From the NCBI GenBank assembly GCA_025966335.1, contig JAICRS010000012.1, positions 1 to 24,311 on the forward strand: 24,311 bases of DNA, written 5' to 3'. Of the stretch, positions 16,563 to 23,170 are shown piece after piece. Source of the DNA: Nocardioidaceae bacterium (GTDB lineage Bacteria; Actinomycetota; Actinomycetes; Propionibacteriales; Nocardioidaceae). The notes under the pieces are model-generated. The model had not been told where the DNA came from. It saw nothing but the letters and a program-made list of their open reading frames with translations, and searched no databases. The position numbers were made by a program, and so were the translations under genes. How positions within the stretch are numbered: the stretch's first letter is position 1; the number at the start of each line of letters is the position of its first letter.

Positions 16563-18035
16563 ATGGGCGAAGAGGTCGCACAGCAGGAGTTCTCCCGGGC
16601 GGACCGCACGCGGTACCGCGAGAAGGTACGCCGTTGTCTCGACGTGTTCGCCCGGATGCTGCGGGAGTCACTCTTCGACAGCGCCGCACCGATGACCGGT
16701 CTGGAGATCGAGCTCAACCTCGTCGACGACGACGGCAACCCGGCGCTGAAGAACACCGAGGCGCTCGAGGCGATCGCCGACCCGGACTTCCAGACCGAGC
16801 TCGGCCAGTTCAACCTCGAGATCAACGTGGCACCCAAGCGGCTCCAGCAGCGCGGGTTCAGCGACTTCGAGGACGGCGTCCGGGCCAGCCTGAACGAGGC
16901 CGAGTCCAAGGCGTGCGAGGTCGGTGCGCACCTGGTGATGATCGGGATCCTGCCCACGCTGTCCGAGGGCCACATGTCTCCGAGCTCGCTGAGCGGCAAC
17001 CCGCGCTACCGGCTGCTCAGCGACCAGATCCTCGCGGCCCGGGGCGAGGACATCCTGATCGACATCGCCGGCACCGACCGGCTCCGCACGACCGCCGACT
17101 CGATCGTCCCCGAAGCTGCGTGCACGAGCACCCAGCTGCACATCCAGGTCAGTCCCGAGGACTTCCCCGCGTACTGGAACGCCTCCCAGGCGGTGGCCGG
17201 GATCCAGCTCGCGATCGGCGCCAACTCGCCGTTCCTGCTCGGCAAGGAGCTCTGGCAGGAGACCAGGATCGCGCTGTTCGAACAGGCCACCGACACCCGC
17301 AGCGAGGAGCTCAAGGCGCAGGGCGTGCGGCCGCGGGTGTGGTTCGGCGAACGGTGGATCAACTCGATCTTCGACCTGTTCGAGGAGAACGTCCGCTACT
17401 TCCCGGCGTTGCTGCCGATCTGCGACGAGGAGGACCCGCTCGAGGTCCTCGAGCGGGGGGATACCCCGAAGCTCGCCGAGCTGCGGCTGCACAACGGCAC
17501 GATCTACCGGTGGAACCGCCCGGTCTACGACGTCGTCGAGGGGATGCCGCACCTGCGCGTCGAGAACCGGGTGCTGCCCGCAGGGCCGACGGTCGCGGAC
17601 ACGATGGCGAACGCCGCCTTCTACTTCGGGCTGGTCCGGACCCTCGCCGAGCACTCCCGGCCCCTGTGGTCGCAGATGTCGTTCAGTGCGGCGGAGGAGA
17701 ACTTCCACGTCGCCGCGCGACAGGGGATCGAGGCGAACGTGTACTGGCCCGGACTCGGGCAGGTGCCGGCCACCGAGCTCGTCGTACGCCGGCTGCTGCC
17801 GATGGCGCGCGCCGGCCTCGACGCCTGGGGAGCGGACCCGGCCGAACGGGACCGGCTGCTCGGGATCATCGAGCAGCGCTGCCTGGTCGGCCAGAACGGT
17901 GCCTCGTGGTTCTCCGACAAGTTCCACGCCCACCTCGACGAGGAGACCGGCGACCGGATGGATGCGCTGCGCGCGACGCTGAACGAGTACCGCGCGAACA
18001 TGCACTCCAACGAGCCGGTGCACACCTGGACCTAG
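16563..18035 (+). CDS. Glutamate-cysteine ligase family protein (GCS2)
   Basis: A 490-residue member of the GCS2 carboxylate-amine ligase family, which joins glutamate through its gamma-carboxyl to an amine such as cysteine using ATP. Visible family elements are TGLEIELNLVDDDGNP (from about residue 45, acidic metal/ATP site), ELGQFNLEINVAPKRL, STQLHIQVSPEDF, AIGANSPFLLGKELWQETR and PHLRVENRVLPAGPT. The length fits the actinobacterial branch. Actinobacteria usually make mycothiol, not glutathione; in this branch the product may be gamma-glutamylcysteine for ergothioneine (EgtA-type) or another gamma-glutamyl compound. No other egt gene is nearby, so the substrate is open. ATG 16563 lies 36 bp after the receiver gene; the FUSC gene follows after 6 bp. 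Confidence 0.88.
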   Translation: MGEEVAQQEFSRADRTRYREKVRRCLDVFARMLRESLFDSAAPMTGLEIELNLVDDDGNPALKNTEALEAIADPDFQTELGQFNLEINVAPKRLQQRGFSDFEDGVRASLNEAESKACEVGAHLVMIGILPTLSEGHMSPSSLSGNPRYRLLSDQILAARGEDILIDIAGTDRLRTTADSIVPEAACTSTQLHIQVSPEDFPAYWNASQAVAGIQLAIGANSPFLLGKELWQETRIALFEQATDTRSEELKAQGVRPRVWFGERWINSIFDLFEENVRYFPALLPICDEEDPLEVLERGDTPKLAELRLHNGTIYRWNRPVYDVVEGMPHLRVENRVLPAGPTVADTMANAAFYFGLVRTLAEHSRPLWSQMSFSAAEENFHVAARQGIEANVYWPGLGQVPATELVVRRLLPMARAGLDAWGADPAERDRLLGIIEQRCLVGQNGASWFSDKFHAHLDEETGDRMDALRATLNEYRANMHSNEPVHTWT

Positions 18036-18041
18036 GGTCGA

Positions 18042-19370
18042 GTGGTAGGGCGTGACGGTGTGCGCGACTGGTGGAGACGGAACCTCACACGCGAACTGAC
18101 GCGGCTACGGAACGACGGCCGCGCCGCTTTGCTGTGGTCGCTGCGGATCACGGTCGCCGCGGTGGCGAGCTATGTCGTGGGGACGTTGCTGTTCCCGGGC
18201 ACGCAGCCGCTGCTTGCACCCCTGACCGCAATGCTGGTGGTGCAGGTGACTCCGGTCTCGCTCCTTGCCAGCGGCCTCGACCGAGTGGTAGCGGTGGTGG
18301 CCGGTGTCTCCGTCGCGGTGGCCTTCGCCGCCGTCGTTCCACTCGAGTGGTGGAGCCTCGGCCTGCTCATACTCGTCTCCATCACGACGGGCCAGGTGCT
18401 GCGCCTGCGGGCCAACCTCATCGAGGTCGCAATCAGCGGAATGCTCGTGCTCGGCGTCGGCTCGTTGGGTGCGGAGTCCGCCGCCTGGCAGCGGATCACG
18501 GAGACGCTGGTGGGTGCCGCCGTTGGCATCGCGGCGAACCTGCTCCTGCCTTCCAAGGTGGCCAGCGGTACCGCAGGAATGGCGATCGCTGGGTTGGCCA
18601 ACGCGGTCAGCGAACTGCTGGACCGGGCAGCCGGCGAGCTGACCGAGCTTGCGGCGGACGGTCGCGTCGTGGCGCCGGCCGCAAGGACGTGGCTGGGGGA
18701 CGTGCGCCGCATCACGCACGGCATTCCAGAGGTCGGTGCCGCGCTGCTGCACGCCGAGCAGGGACGACGGCTCAACGTCCGAGCCTTCGGTACGCCCAAC
18801 GTGGGACCAGGGCTACGCCAGGGTCTCGAGGCGCTGGAGCACTCCGCGGTCGCGATCCGCAGCATGTTCCGTGCGGTCGTGGACGCGACGGACGACGCGA
18901 CGTGGATCGACGACGAGTACGACGCGGACCTGTTCCTCGGCCTCGCGCAGACGTTCCGCGAGCTGGCGGCCGCTGTCGACGCGTTCGGACAGCTGGTTCG
19001 AGACGAGGGGGATCCCGCCACACGGATCACCTTCGCCGACGTACAAGCACTCCGGGAGGCGATCGATGGCCTCCACGAGGCGCGCGCCCGACTCGACGAG
19101 CTGCTCATGATGGACACCCCTCCGGAGCTGCTCGAGCTGCACGCGGCCGTGCTGTCGACCGTCAAACGGCTGCAGCGCGAGATGGACCTCGACGAGCGGA
19201 TCCGGCGGCAGGTGCGGATGCGGCGCACTGTCCCGCCACGGCGGCGCCCTCCACTTCCCCCAACGGCTGGCAACCGCGCAGCCGCTGCTTCACCCGAGCC
19301 CGCACCGGAGGCGGAGACCCAGCTGTTGCCGAAGTTCCCCGACGACCCCCGGGGCGAACCCCGTTCCTGA
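18042..19370 (+). CDS. FUSC-like membrane transporter family protein
   Basis: A 442-residue membrane protein of the FUSC/aromatic acid exporter type. About six hydrophobic segments lie between residues 30 and 170 (for example ITVAAVASYVVGTLLF, VVAVVAGVSVAVAFAAVV, LGLLILVSITTGQVL and TLVGAAVGIAANLLLPSK), and the remaining 270 residues are a charged helical cytoplasmic domain ending in a Pro/Arg-rich tail. The family is linked to export of small aromatic acids, but the substrate here is not known. GTG 18042 starts 6 bp after the GCS2 gene, so they are co-transcribed; GTG 18060 with GGTAGGG upstream is an equally possible start. Codon choice seems slightly less GC-biased than in the neighbours by eye. 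Confidence 0.82.
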   Translation: MVGRDGVRDWWRRNLTRELTRLRNDGRAALLWSLRITVAAVASYVVGTLLFPGTQPLLAPLTAMLVVQVTPVSLLASGLDRVVAVVAGVSVAVAFAAVVPLEWWSLGLLILVSITTGQVLRLRANLIEVAISGMLVLGVGSLGAESAAWQRITETLVGAAVGIAANLLLPSKVASGTAGMAIAGLANAVSELLDRAAGELTELAADGRVVAPAARTWLGDVRRITHGIPEVGAALLHAEQGRRLNVRAFGTPNVGPGLRQGLEALEHSAVAIRSMFRAVVDATDDATWIDDEYDADLFLGLAQTFRELAAAVDAFGQLVRDEGDPATRITFADVQALREAIDGLHEARARLDELLMMDTPPELLELHAAVLSTVKRLQREMDLDERIRRQVRMRRTVPPRRRPPLPPTAGNRAAAASPEPAPEAETQLLPKFPDDPRGEPRS

Positions 19371-19400
19371 GCGGCGGATGCAGTCGTACATCTCTGTGCG

Positions 19401-19873
19401 TCAGGTCGGCGACGCGACCGGTAGACGGTAGACCGACACGTGCGAGCGGGACTCGTCAGTGAACTCGTTCCCCGTCCAGTCCGCATACCTGTTCTCGAGC
19501 GCGAAGCCGGCGAGCTGAGCCATGAGGTCGAGCTCTGCCGGCCAGACGTAGCGGCCTGGCTTCGGAACAGCTCGGCGTGCCTGCTGCCGCCGAACCGGAA
19601 TGATGGGGAGACGACGTGTTGGTTCAGGACGTCGTATGTGTCCAACCCGATGTAGCCCGGTTCGGAGGCCCGGACTGTGGCCTGTTGACCCGGTGCACGG
19701 GCGGTGGCCACGTCGCCGAGGACGGACAGCCACCCGACCGGTTCCGATCGCGAACTCGAGCGCGTGCCCGTCGCCGGCGAGCCCAGCGAGGCGGTCGACC
19801 GTAGGACCATGTGCAGGGCAGCGAGCCCGAAGTCGGTGGACGCCGCGCGGGGTGCTGGGTCTGTTCTGCTCAC
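19401..19873 (-). pseudogene. Decayed class I SAM-dependent methyltransferase
   Basis: Pieces of one methyltransferase are spread over different frames in the right order on the minus strand: SRTDP start-like sequence, then the SAM-binding motif I as LAGLAGDGHALEFAIGTGR, then GDVATARAPG, then YIGLDTYDVLNQHVVSPSFR, and last RYVWPAELDLMAQLAGF and ESRSHVSVYRLP to the TGA at 19401-19403. At least three frame changes are needed, and the segments between motif I and the DTYDVLNQH block are much shorter than in intact homologues (from memory about 240 residues). So there are internal deletions as well as frameshifts. A GTG at 19871-19873 overlaps the stop of the upstream 135-residue gene (GTGA), showing they were once an operon. 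Confidence 0.8.
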
Positions 19874-20277
19874 AGCCGCAGCCGCTTCCACACCCGCCGC
19901 TCACCCGTGCGTACGTCGAGCCAGCCCGCCCTCGTGATCGCGTGGAAGCCGGCGAGGACCCGGCCGTGCACCCCGAAGGCGACCCTGGCCGCCGAGAGCC
20001 ACTCCAGGTCGAGGTCGTGCGGATGTGGCTGTCCGGGCCGGGTGAGCCAGGCGTGGACCGCCCCGTCTCCGGTCTGCGCGACCAGCGAGGAGACCACGTC
20101 GATGCGCAGCGCGGCGTCCATCGCCGGGATGTCCTGGGCGCGGACCACGAACGAGTCGCGGTCGCCGGCGGGCCGGCCGACGTGCACCATCACGTCGAAG
20201 ACCCGGCGGCTCTCCCGGTTGCGCAGCATGCCCACCTCTTGTCGCAGGAGGGGGTGGAGGTCGTCGTCGTACGGCAC
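19870..20277 (-). CDS. Conserved-looking protein of unknown function
   Basis: A 135-residue soluble protein starting at GTG 20275-20277 (VPYDDDLHPLLRQEVG); the frame is open upstream but that part is Gly/Arg-rich and looks non-coding. The sequence has a compact alpha/beta look, with RRVFDVMVHVGRPAGDRDSF, SLVAQTGDGAVHAWLTRPGQ and AFGVHGRVLAGFHAITRAGW. I recognise no family or active-site motif. It directly precedes the methyltransferase pseudogene with a 4-bp stop/start overlap and diverges from the universal stress protein gene, 136 bp away. Its codon use is typical for this DNA, so it still seems to be under selection. Confidence 0.65.
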   Translation of the reverse strand: MPYDDDLHPLLRQEVGMLRNRESRRVFDVMVHVGRPAGDRDSFVVRAQDIPAMDAALRIDVVSSLVAQTGDGAVHAWLTRPGQPHPHDLDLEWLSAARVAFGVHGRVLAGFHAITRAGWLDVRTGERRVWKRLRL

Positions 20278-20413
20278 CCGCCCAGCCTGCCCTGAACCGC
20301 GCCCGCGCGCCTCCGTTCGTCCACAGGCCCCCGGCTGCCCGGTCTGCGGTAGCGTGCCACCCGGAACGACCTGCACAACCGCAGGCCCGCACGCGTGAAG
20401 AGAGGGACGGTCA

Positions 20414-20824
20414 ATGGGGACCATCGTCGTCGGTTACGTACCCAAGGCGGAAGGCAAGGCTGCGCTGCGTCGCGCCGCTGAGGAGGCGAGGCTCCGCAAC
20501 TCGAGGCTCGTCGTGGTGAACTCGCACCGCGGAGGCCGCGAGTTCGACCGTGAGGACGCGATCGAGTCCGAGTCCCAGCTCGAGGAGGTCAAGAACGAGC
20601 TCCGGAACGCCGGCGTCGAGCACGAGGTCCGGCAGCTGGTGCGCGGCATGGATCCTGCCGAGGACCTGGTCAACGTCGCGACCGAGGTGGGGGCGGAGTT
20701 CATCGTGATCGGACTGCGGCGCCGTTCTCCCGTGGGCAAGCTGATCCTCGGCAGCAACGCCCAGCGCGTGCTGCTCGACGCGCCGTGCCCGGTGCTCGCG
20801 GTGAAGGCCAGCGAGTCGGACTGA
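20414..20824 (+). CDS. Universal stress protein (UspA family)
   Basis: A single-domain 136-residue USP. It opens with TIVVGYVPKAEGKAALRRAA, and the C-terminal nucleotide-binding loop is GLRRRSPVGKLILGSNAQRV followed by LLDAPCPVLAV. This matches G-x2-G-x9-G-S except that the second Gly is Arg, a form I recall as common in actinobacterial USPs. Such proteins bind ATP or other nucleotides and help survival under starvation, oxidative or respiratory stress; the precise role is unknown. ATG 20414 follows GAGAGGGA with suitable spacing. A large palindrome lies 27 bp after the stop. Confidence 0.9.
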   Translation: MGTIVVGYVPKAEGKAALRRAAEEARLRNSRLVVVNSHRGGREFDREDAIESESQLEEVKNELRNAGVEHEVRQLVRGMDPAEDLVNVATEVGAEFIVIGLRRRSPVGKLILGSNAQRVLLDAPCPVLAVKASESD

Positions 20825-20851
20825 CTGACCCGCCGCGGCCGCCGGCCGGCT

Positions 20852-20887
20852 CGTGTCACACCAGCACACGTGTGCCCGTGTGACACG
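20852..20887. repeat. 36-bp near-perfect palindrome after usp
   Basis: The outer arms CGTGTCACAC (20852-20861) and GTGTGACACG (20878-20887) share one centre with the inner perfect palindrome GCACACGTGTGC (20864-20875). Only the two positions on each side between them (20862-20863 against 20876-20877) fail to pair, so 32 of 36 bases are symmetric. It may act as the terminator of the stress protein gene or as a protein-binding operator. There is no T-run on either strand. Confidence 0.7.
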
Positions 20888-20926
20888 GATTGTCCGTGAG
20901 GACGTGCTGTTTCAGCACATGTGTGC
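20884..20926 (+). repeat. Two small hairpins and a second CAGCACA-GTGTGC copy
   Basis: CACGGA-TTG-TCCGTG (20884-20898) overlaps the right arm of the 36-bp palindrome, and GTGCTG-TTT-CAGCAC (20904-20918) follows; both have perfect 6-bp stems and 3-base loops. CAGCACATGTGTGC at 20913-20926 repeats, with one base changed, CAGCACACGTGTGC at 20862-20875 (offset 51 bp; first base C in both). The overlapping pairings could be mutually exclusive in RNA. Confidence 0.55.
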
Positions 20927-20982
20927 GATTGCGACCGACGGGTCGGCCCGGGCCTGGCTTCCTCCGGTCGGCGCGTCTCGTC

Positions 20983-21035
20983 AGTGGTCAAGAACGACGC
21001 GTCCCCTGAACCGAACCGGGCCGATCTTGACCACT
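20983..21035. repeat. 11-bp inverted repeat, possible REP-like unit
   Basis: AGTGGTCAAGA (20983-20993) and TCTTGACCACT (21025-21035) are perfect reverse complements separated by 31 bp of GC-rich sequence. No gene starts or ends at it. The shape, a 53-bp unit with perfect termini, resembles dispersed intergenic palindromic repeats, but only one copy is in the window. Confidence 0.5.
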
Positions 21036-21189
21036 TCGTCGCCGAAACGGTGCACCGGCTCGCTAGAACCGGCAGCCGGCGTCGCGATCAGCCGTGACAC
21101 CGGCCGGCCGCCGTCCCCCGGCGGACGGCCCCTCGCGGCCGCAGGGCCGGCCCGTGTCGCGGAAGGCTGACCTGCGGCAGGATGTGGCC

Positions 21190-21756
21190 ATGGCTATTCA
21201 GATCGCTCAGGACGAGGCAGCCGACAAAGTGCTCTCGGAGGACCCGTTCGCGCTGCTGATGGGCATGCTCCTCGACCAGCAGTTCCCGATGGAGCGCGCG
21301 TTCGCCGGTCCGGCGAAGGTGCTCGAACGGTTCGGCTCCCTGGACCCGGCCGAGATCGCCGCGGCCGACCCGGACGAGTTCGCGGCCCTGTGCAGCACGC
21401 CGCCCGCCGTACACCGGTTCCCGGGGTCGATGGCGACCCGGATCCAGGCGCTCGCCGCGCACGTCGTCGCCGAGTACGACGGACGCACCGACCGGCTCTG
21501 GACGGAGGCCGGATCGGGGCGCGAGCTGCTCCGACGGCTCCAGGCCATCCCCGGCTTCGGGAAGCAGAAGGCGCAGATCTTCGTCGCGCTCGTCGGGAAG
21601 CAGCTCGGGGTCCAGCCCGAGGGATGGGCCGAGGCCGCGGGCGACTACGCCGAGCCGGGTTCGTTCCGGTCGGTGGCCGACGTCGTCGACGGTACGTCGC
21701 TGGAGAAGGTGCGCGCCTTCAAGAAGGAGAAGAAGGCCGCCGCCAAGCTGTCCTGA
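21190..21756 (+). CDS. HhH-GPD family DNA repair-type protein
   Basis: A 188-residue member of the actinobacterial family often named HhH-GPD-type base excision DNA repair protein. Characteristic stretches are DPFALLMGMLLDQQFPMERA, PAVHRFPGSMATRIQALAAH and the helix-hairpin-helix AIPGFGKQKAQIFVALVGKQ, then GWAEAAG and PGSFRSVADV, ending in a Lys/Ala-rich tail. True HhH-GPD glycosylases have a catalytic Asp after the hairpin (VDxHV-like); here that position reads LGVQPEGW, so no such Asp is visible, and there is no iron-sulphur Cys loop. Enzymatic activity is therefore doubtful; DNA binding is likely. ATG 21190 follows GGCAGGA and fits the usual family start; the frame is open about 96 bp upstream with low-quality sequence. 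Confidence 0.85.
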   Translation: MAIQIAQDEAADKVLSEDPFALLMGMLLDQQFPMERAFAGPAKVLERFGSLDPAEIAAADPDEFAALCSTPPAVHRFPGSMATRIQALAAHVVAEYDGRTDRLWTEAGSGRELLRRLQAIPGFGKQKAQIFVALVGKQLGVQPEGWAEAAGDYAEPGSFRSVADVVDGTSLEKVRAFKKEKKAAAKLS

Positions 21757-21776
21757 CACCCCCTTGACCCAGTGGA

Positions 21777-21803
21777 GCACCCCGGAGTGGGTGTCCGGGG
21801 TGC
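21777..21803 (+). terminator. Hairpin terminator of the HhH gene
   Basis: GCACCCCGG (21777-21785) pairs perfectly with CCGGGGTGC (21795-21803) across a 9-base loop, 20 bp after the stop codon. Position and stem strength fit an intrinsic terminator without T-run. Confidence 0.65.
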
Positions 21804-21913
21804 CCCTGTCCTTGCCGCGGCCGGAGCCCGGCCACGAGCCCGGCCACGTATCCGGCCGGACCGTCGACCAGTGCTCCGGGGCGGCGGACGTGGTGTCAGA
21901 TTTGTCAAACAGG

Positions 21914-21929
21914 CCTTGGGGAAACCTTG
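21914..21929 (+). promoter_or_regulatory. 11-bp-period direct repeat, possible SARP site
   Basis: CCTTG at 21914-21918 recurs at 21925-21929, exactly 11 bp apart, about 190 bp upstream of the SARP-type gene. SARP regulators are known to bind heptamer direct repeats with 11-bp spacing near -35 sites. The repeated core is only five bases, so this is a weak candidate for autoregulation. Confidence 0.25.
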
Positions 21930-22116
21930 CGGCGGGGTGAGCAGATGGCCCGCGGGGTGGGTCGGTCTAGCCCATGCGGTCCTCGCCGACGCCCAGGGGG
22001 ACTAACCGGGCGAACCGCTGGAACTACTCGATGCGGGGGGATCGGGTTCCCTCCACGTGGGGCTTAGCCGTTCTCCGTTCCCCGGACACGATTGTCGCGA
22101 AGGGGAGGGGATTCTC

Positions 22117-23004
22117 ATGATGCGCATTCAGCTGCTGGGCCCGACCGTCGTGGACGTGGACGGGGTGACCTTCACCGCATCACAGCTCGGCGGGGTCAAG
22201 CCGCGCCAGATCCTGGAGATGCTCGCGGTCGAGCTCGGGTCGCCGGTGGCCAAGGACCGGCTCGCCGAACAGCTCTGGGAGGACCAGCCCCCGGCGTCGT
22301 ACGTCGCCACCCTGGAGAGCTACGTGTGCGTGCTGCGGCGCCGGCTGGGGCTCGAGCGAGGCTCCGCCCTCGTGACCACCAACAACGGCTACCTGCTCGA
22401 CCCGGAACGGGTCAGCGTGGACCTGGTCGAGGTCCGGTCGCTGCTGAGCACGGAGCGGACGGCGTCCGCCGGCACCACCATCGCCCGCACGGAGGCTGCG
22501 CTGGACCGGCTGTCCGGTGAGCTGCTCGCCAGCGAGCCGTATGCCGCGTGGGCCAACCGGACCCGAGAGCTGGTCGACGACGAGGTCGTGGCGGCATGCA
22601 CGCACGCGGCGCATCTGGCCAACGCAGCCGGACAGCACGAGCGGGCGGTCGCCCTGGCGCAGCCGGCGGTCGGCCGGGGACTGTTCACTGAGGCGCCCTG
22701 CCAGGAGCTGATGCGGGCGTTCGCGGCACAGGGACGGCGTGGTGAGGCGCTGAAGACCTACGCCGACCTGCGAGCACGGATGATCGACGACCTCGGGGTC
22801 GAGCCCGGACCGGTCAGCCGGCGACTCTATCTCGACATCCTCGGACGGACCTCGGGCGTCCGGGGCGAGGCGTCGGACCACCACGAGATCCGCACCCTGC
22901 TGCGACTGCTCCGCCAGGCCCTCGACGCGGGTGCGCACCTCGACAGCCTCGGCGAGTACGCGATCTCGGAGATGACGCTGCTCCTCGACCGGCAGGCCGG
23001 CTGA
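22117..23004 (+). CDS. SARP/AfsR-type regulator with BTAD domain
   Basis: A 295-residue transcription factor. The N-terminal 95 residues form an OmpR-like winged helix (MRIQLLGPTVVDVDG, GGVKPRQILEMLAVELGSPV, AEQLWEDQPPASYVATLESY, VLRRRLG and TTNNGYLLD). The bacterial transcriptional activation domain follows (about 100-250), with AQGRRGEALKTYADLRARMI and DDLGVEPGP, the usual end of BTAD. There is no NB-ARC or TPR part, so it is a small SARP, with a 45-residue helical tail that is not part of the standard domain. Such proteins activate secondary-metabolism genes in Streptomyces, but no such cluster is in the window. Two ATG codons lie in tandem at 22117 and 22120 after GGGAGGGG. Confidence 0.9.
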   Translation: MMRIQLLGPTVVDVDGVTFTASQLGGVKPRQILEMLAVELGSPVAKDRLAEQLWEDQPPASYVATLESYVCVLRRRLGLERGSALVTTNNGYLLDPERVSVDLVEVRSLLSTERTASAGTTIARTEAALDRLSGELLASEPYAAWANRTRELVDDEVVAACTHAAHLANAAGQHERAVALAQPAVGRGLFTEAPCQELMRAFAAQGRRGEALKTYADLRARMIDDLGVEPGPVSRRLYLDILGRTSGVRGEASDHHEIRTLLRLLRQALDAGAHLDSLGEYAISEMTLLLDRQAG

Positions 23005-23052
23005 ACCGCTCGCCGCGATCCCCTCTCATCCGGTCTCGACATCGGGCGTGCT

Positions 23053-23066
23053 GAGCATGCATGCTC
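23053..23066. repeat. 14-bp perfect palindrome upstream of rpoD promoter
   Basis: GAGCATGCATGCTC is perfectly self-complementary and ends 10 bp before the -35 hexamer of the rpoD promoter candidate. It also lies 48 bp after the SARP stop. It could be an operator for the sigma gene; as a terminator it would be weak because the centre leaves no loop. Confidence 0.4.
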
Positions 23067-23076
23067 GGGGGCTGCC

Positions 23077-23106
23077 TTGGAAACAACGACCGACGTGTCA
23101 CAATAT
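23077..23106 (+). promoter_or_regulatory. Promoter candidate for rpoD
   Basis: TTGGAA (23077-23082) and CAATAT (23101-23106) are separated by 18 bp, a fair match to the housekeeping -35/-10 pattern in a GC-rich genome. It would give a leader of about 55-60 bases before the GTG start. A TTGACG at 23118 has no -10 at proper distance. Confidence 0.45.
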
Positions 23107-23170
23107 GAGTGCGGCTCTTGACGTGTACGGGCTCTGCCGCGCCCCATAACCGTTTTACGAGAGGTAGTTC

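Larger units (their letters stand above)
20825..21189. other. 365-bp palindrome-rich spacer
   Basis: No believable gene is present; the one frame spanning it (about 105 residues from 20853) begins inside a palindrome and ends in Pro/Gly/Arg-rich noise. The stretch holds a 36-bp palindrome, two small hairpins with trinucleotide loops and an 11-bp inverted repeat, listed separately. The final 80 bp before the HhH gene are GC-rich and hold only its ribosome site region. Confidence 0.6.
21757..22116. other. 360-bp gene-free region upstream of the SARP gene
   Basis: No gene is supported here. It begins with the terminator hairpin of the HhH gene, then contains a direct repeat with 11-bp period at 21914-21929 and ends with the ribosome site GGGAGGGG just before the regulator start. 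No clear sigma-A type -35/-10 pair was found. Confidence 0.5.

Noticed and set aside
16668..18023. Antisense frame of 451 codons opposite the GCS2 gene
   Set aside because: Shadow frame; no domain is recognisable and the GCS2 motifs are on the + strand.
20853..21170. A 105-codon + strand frame after usp
   Set aside because: It starts within the 36-bp palindrome, crosses several hairpins and has no homologous look.
21772..22005. A 77-codon + strand frame after the HhH gene
   Set aside because: It begins in the terminator hairpin and is Arg/Pro/Gly-rich noise.
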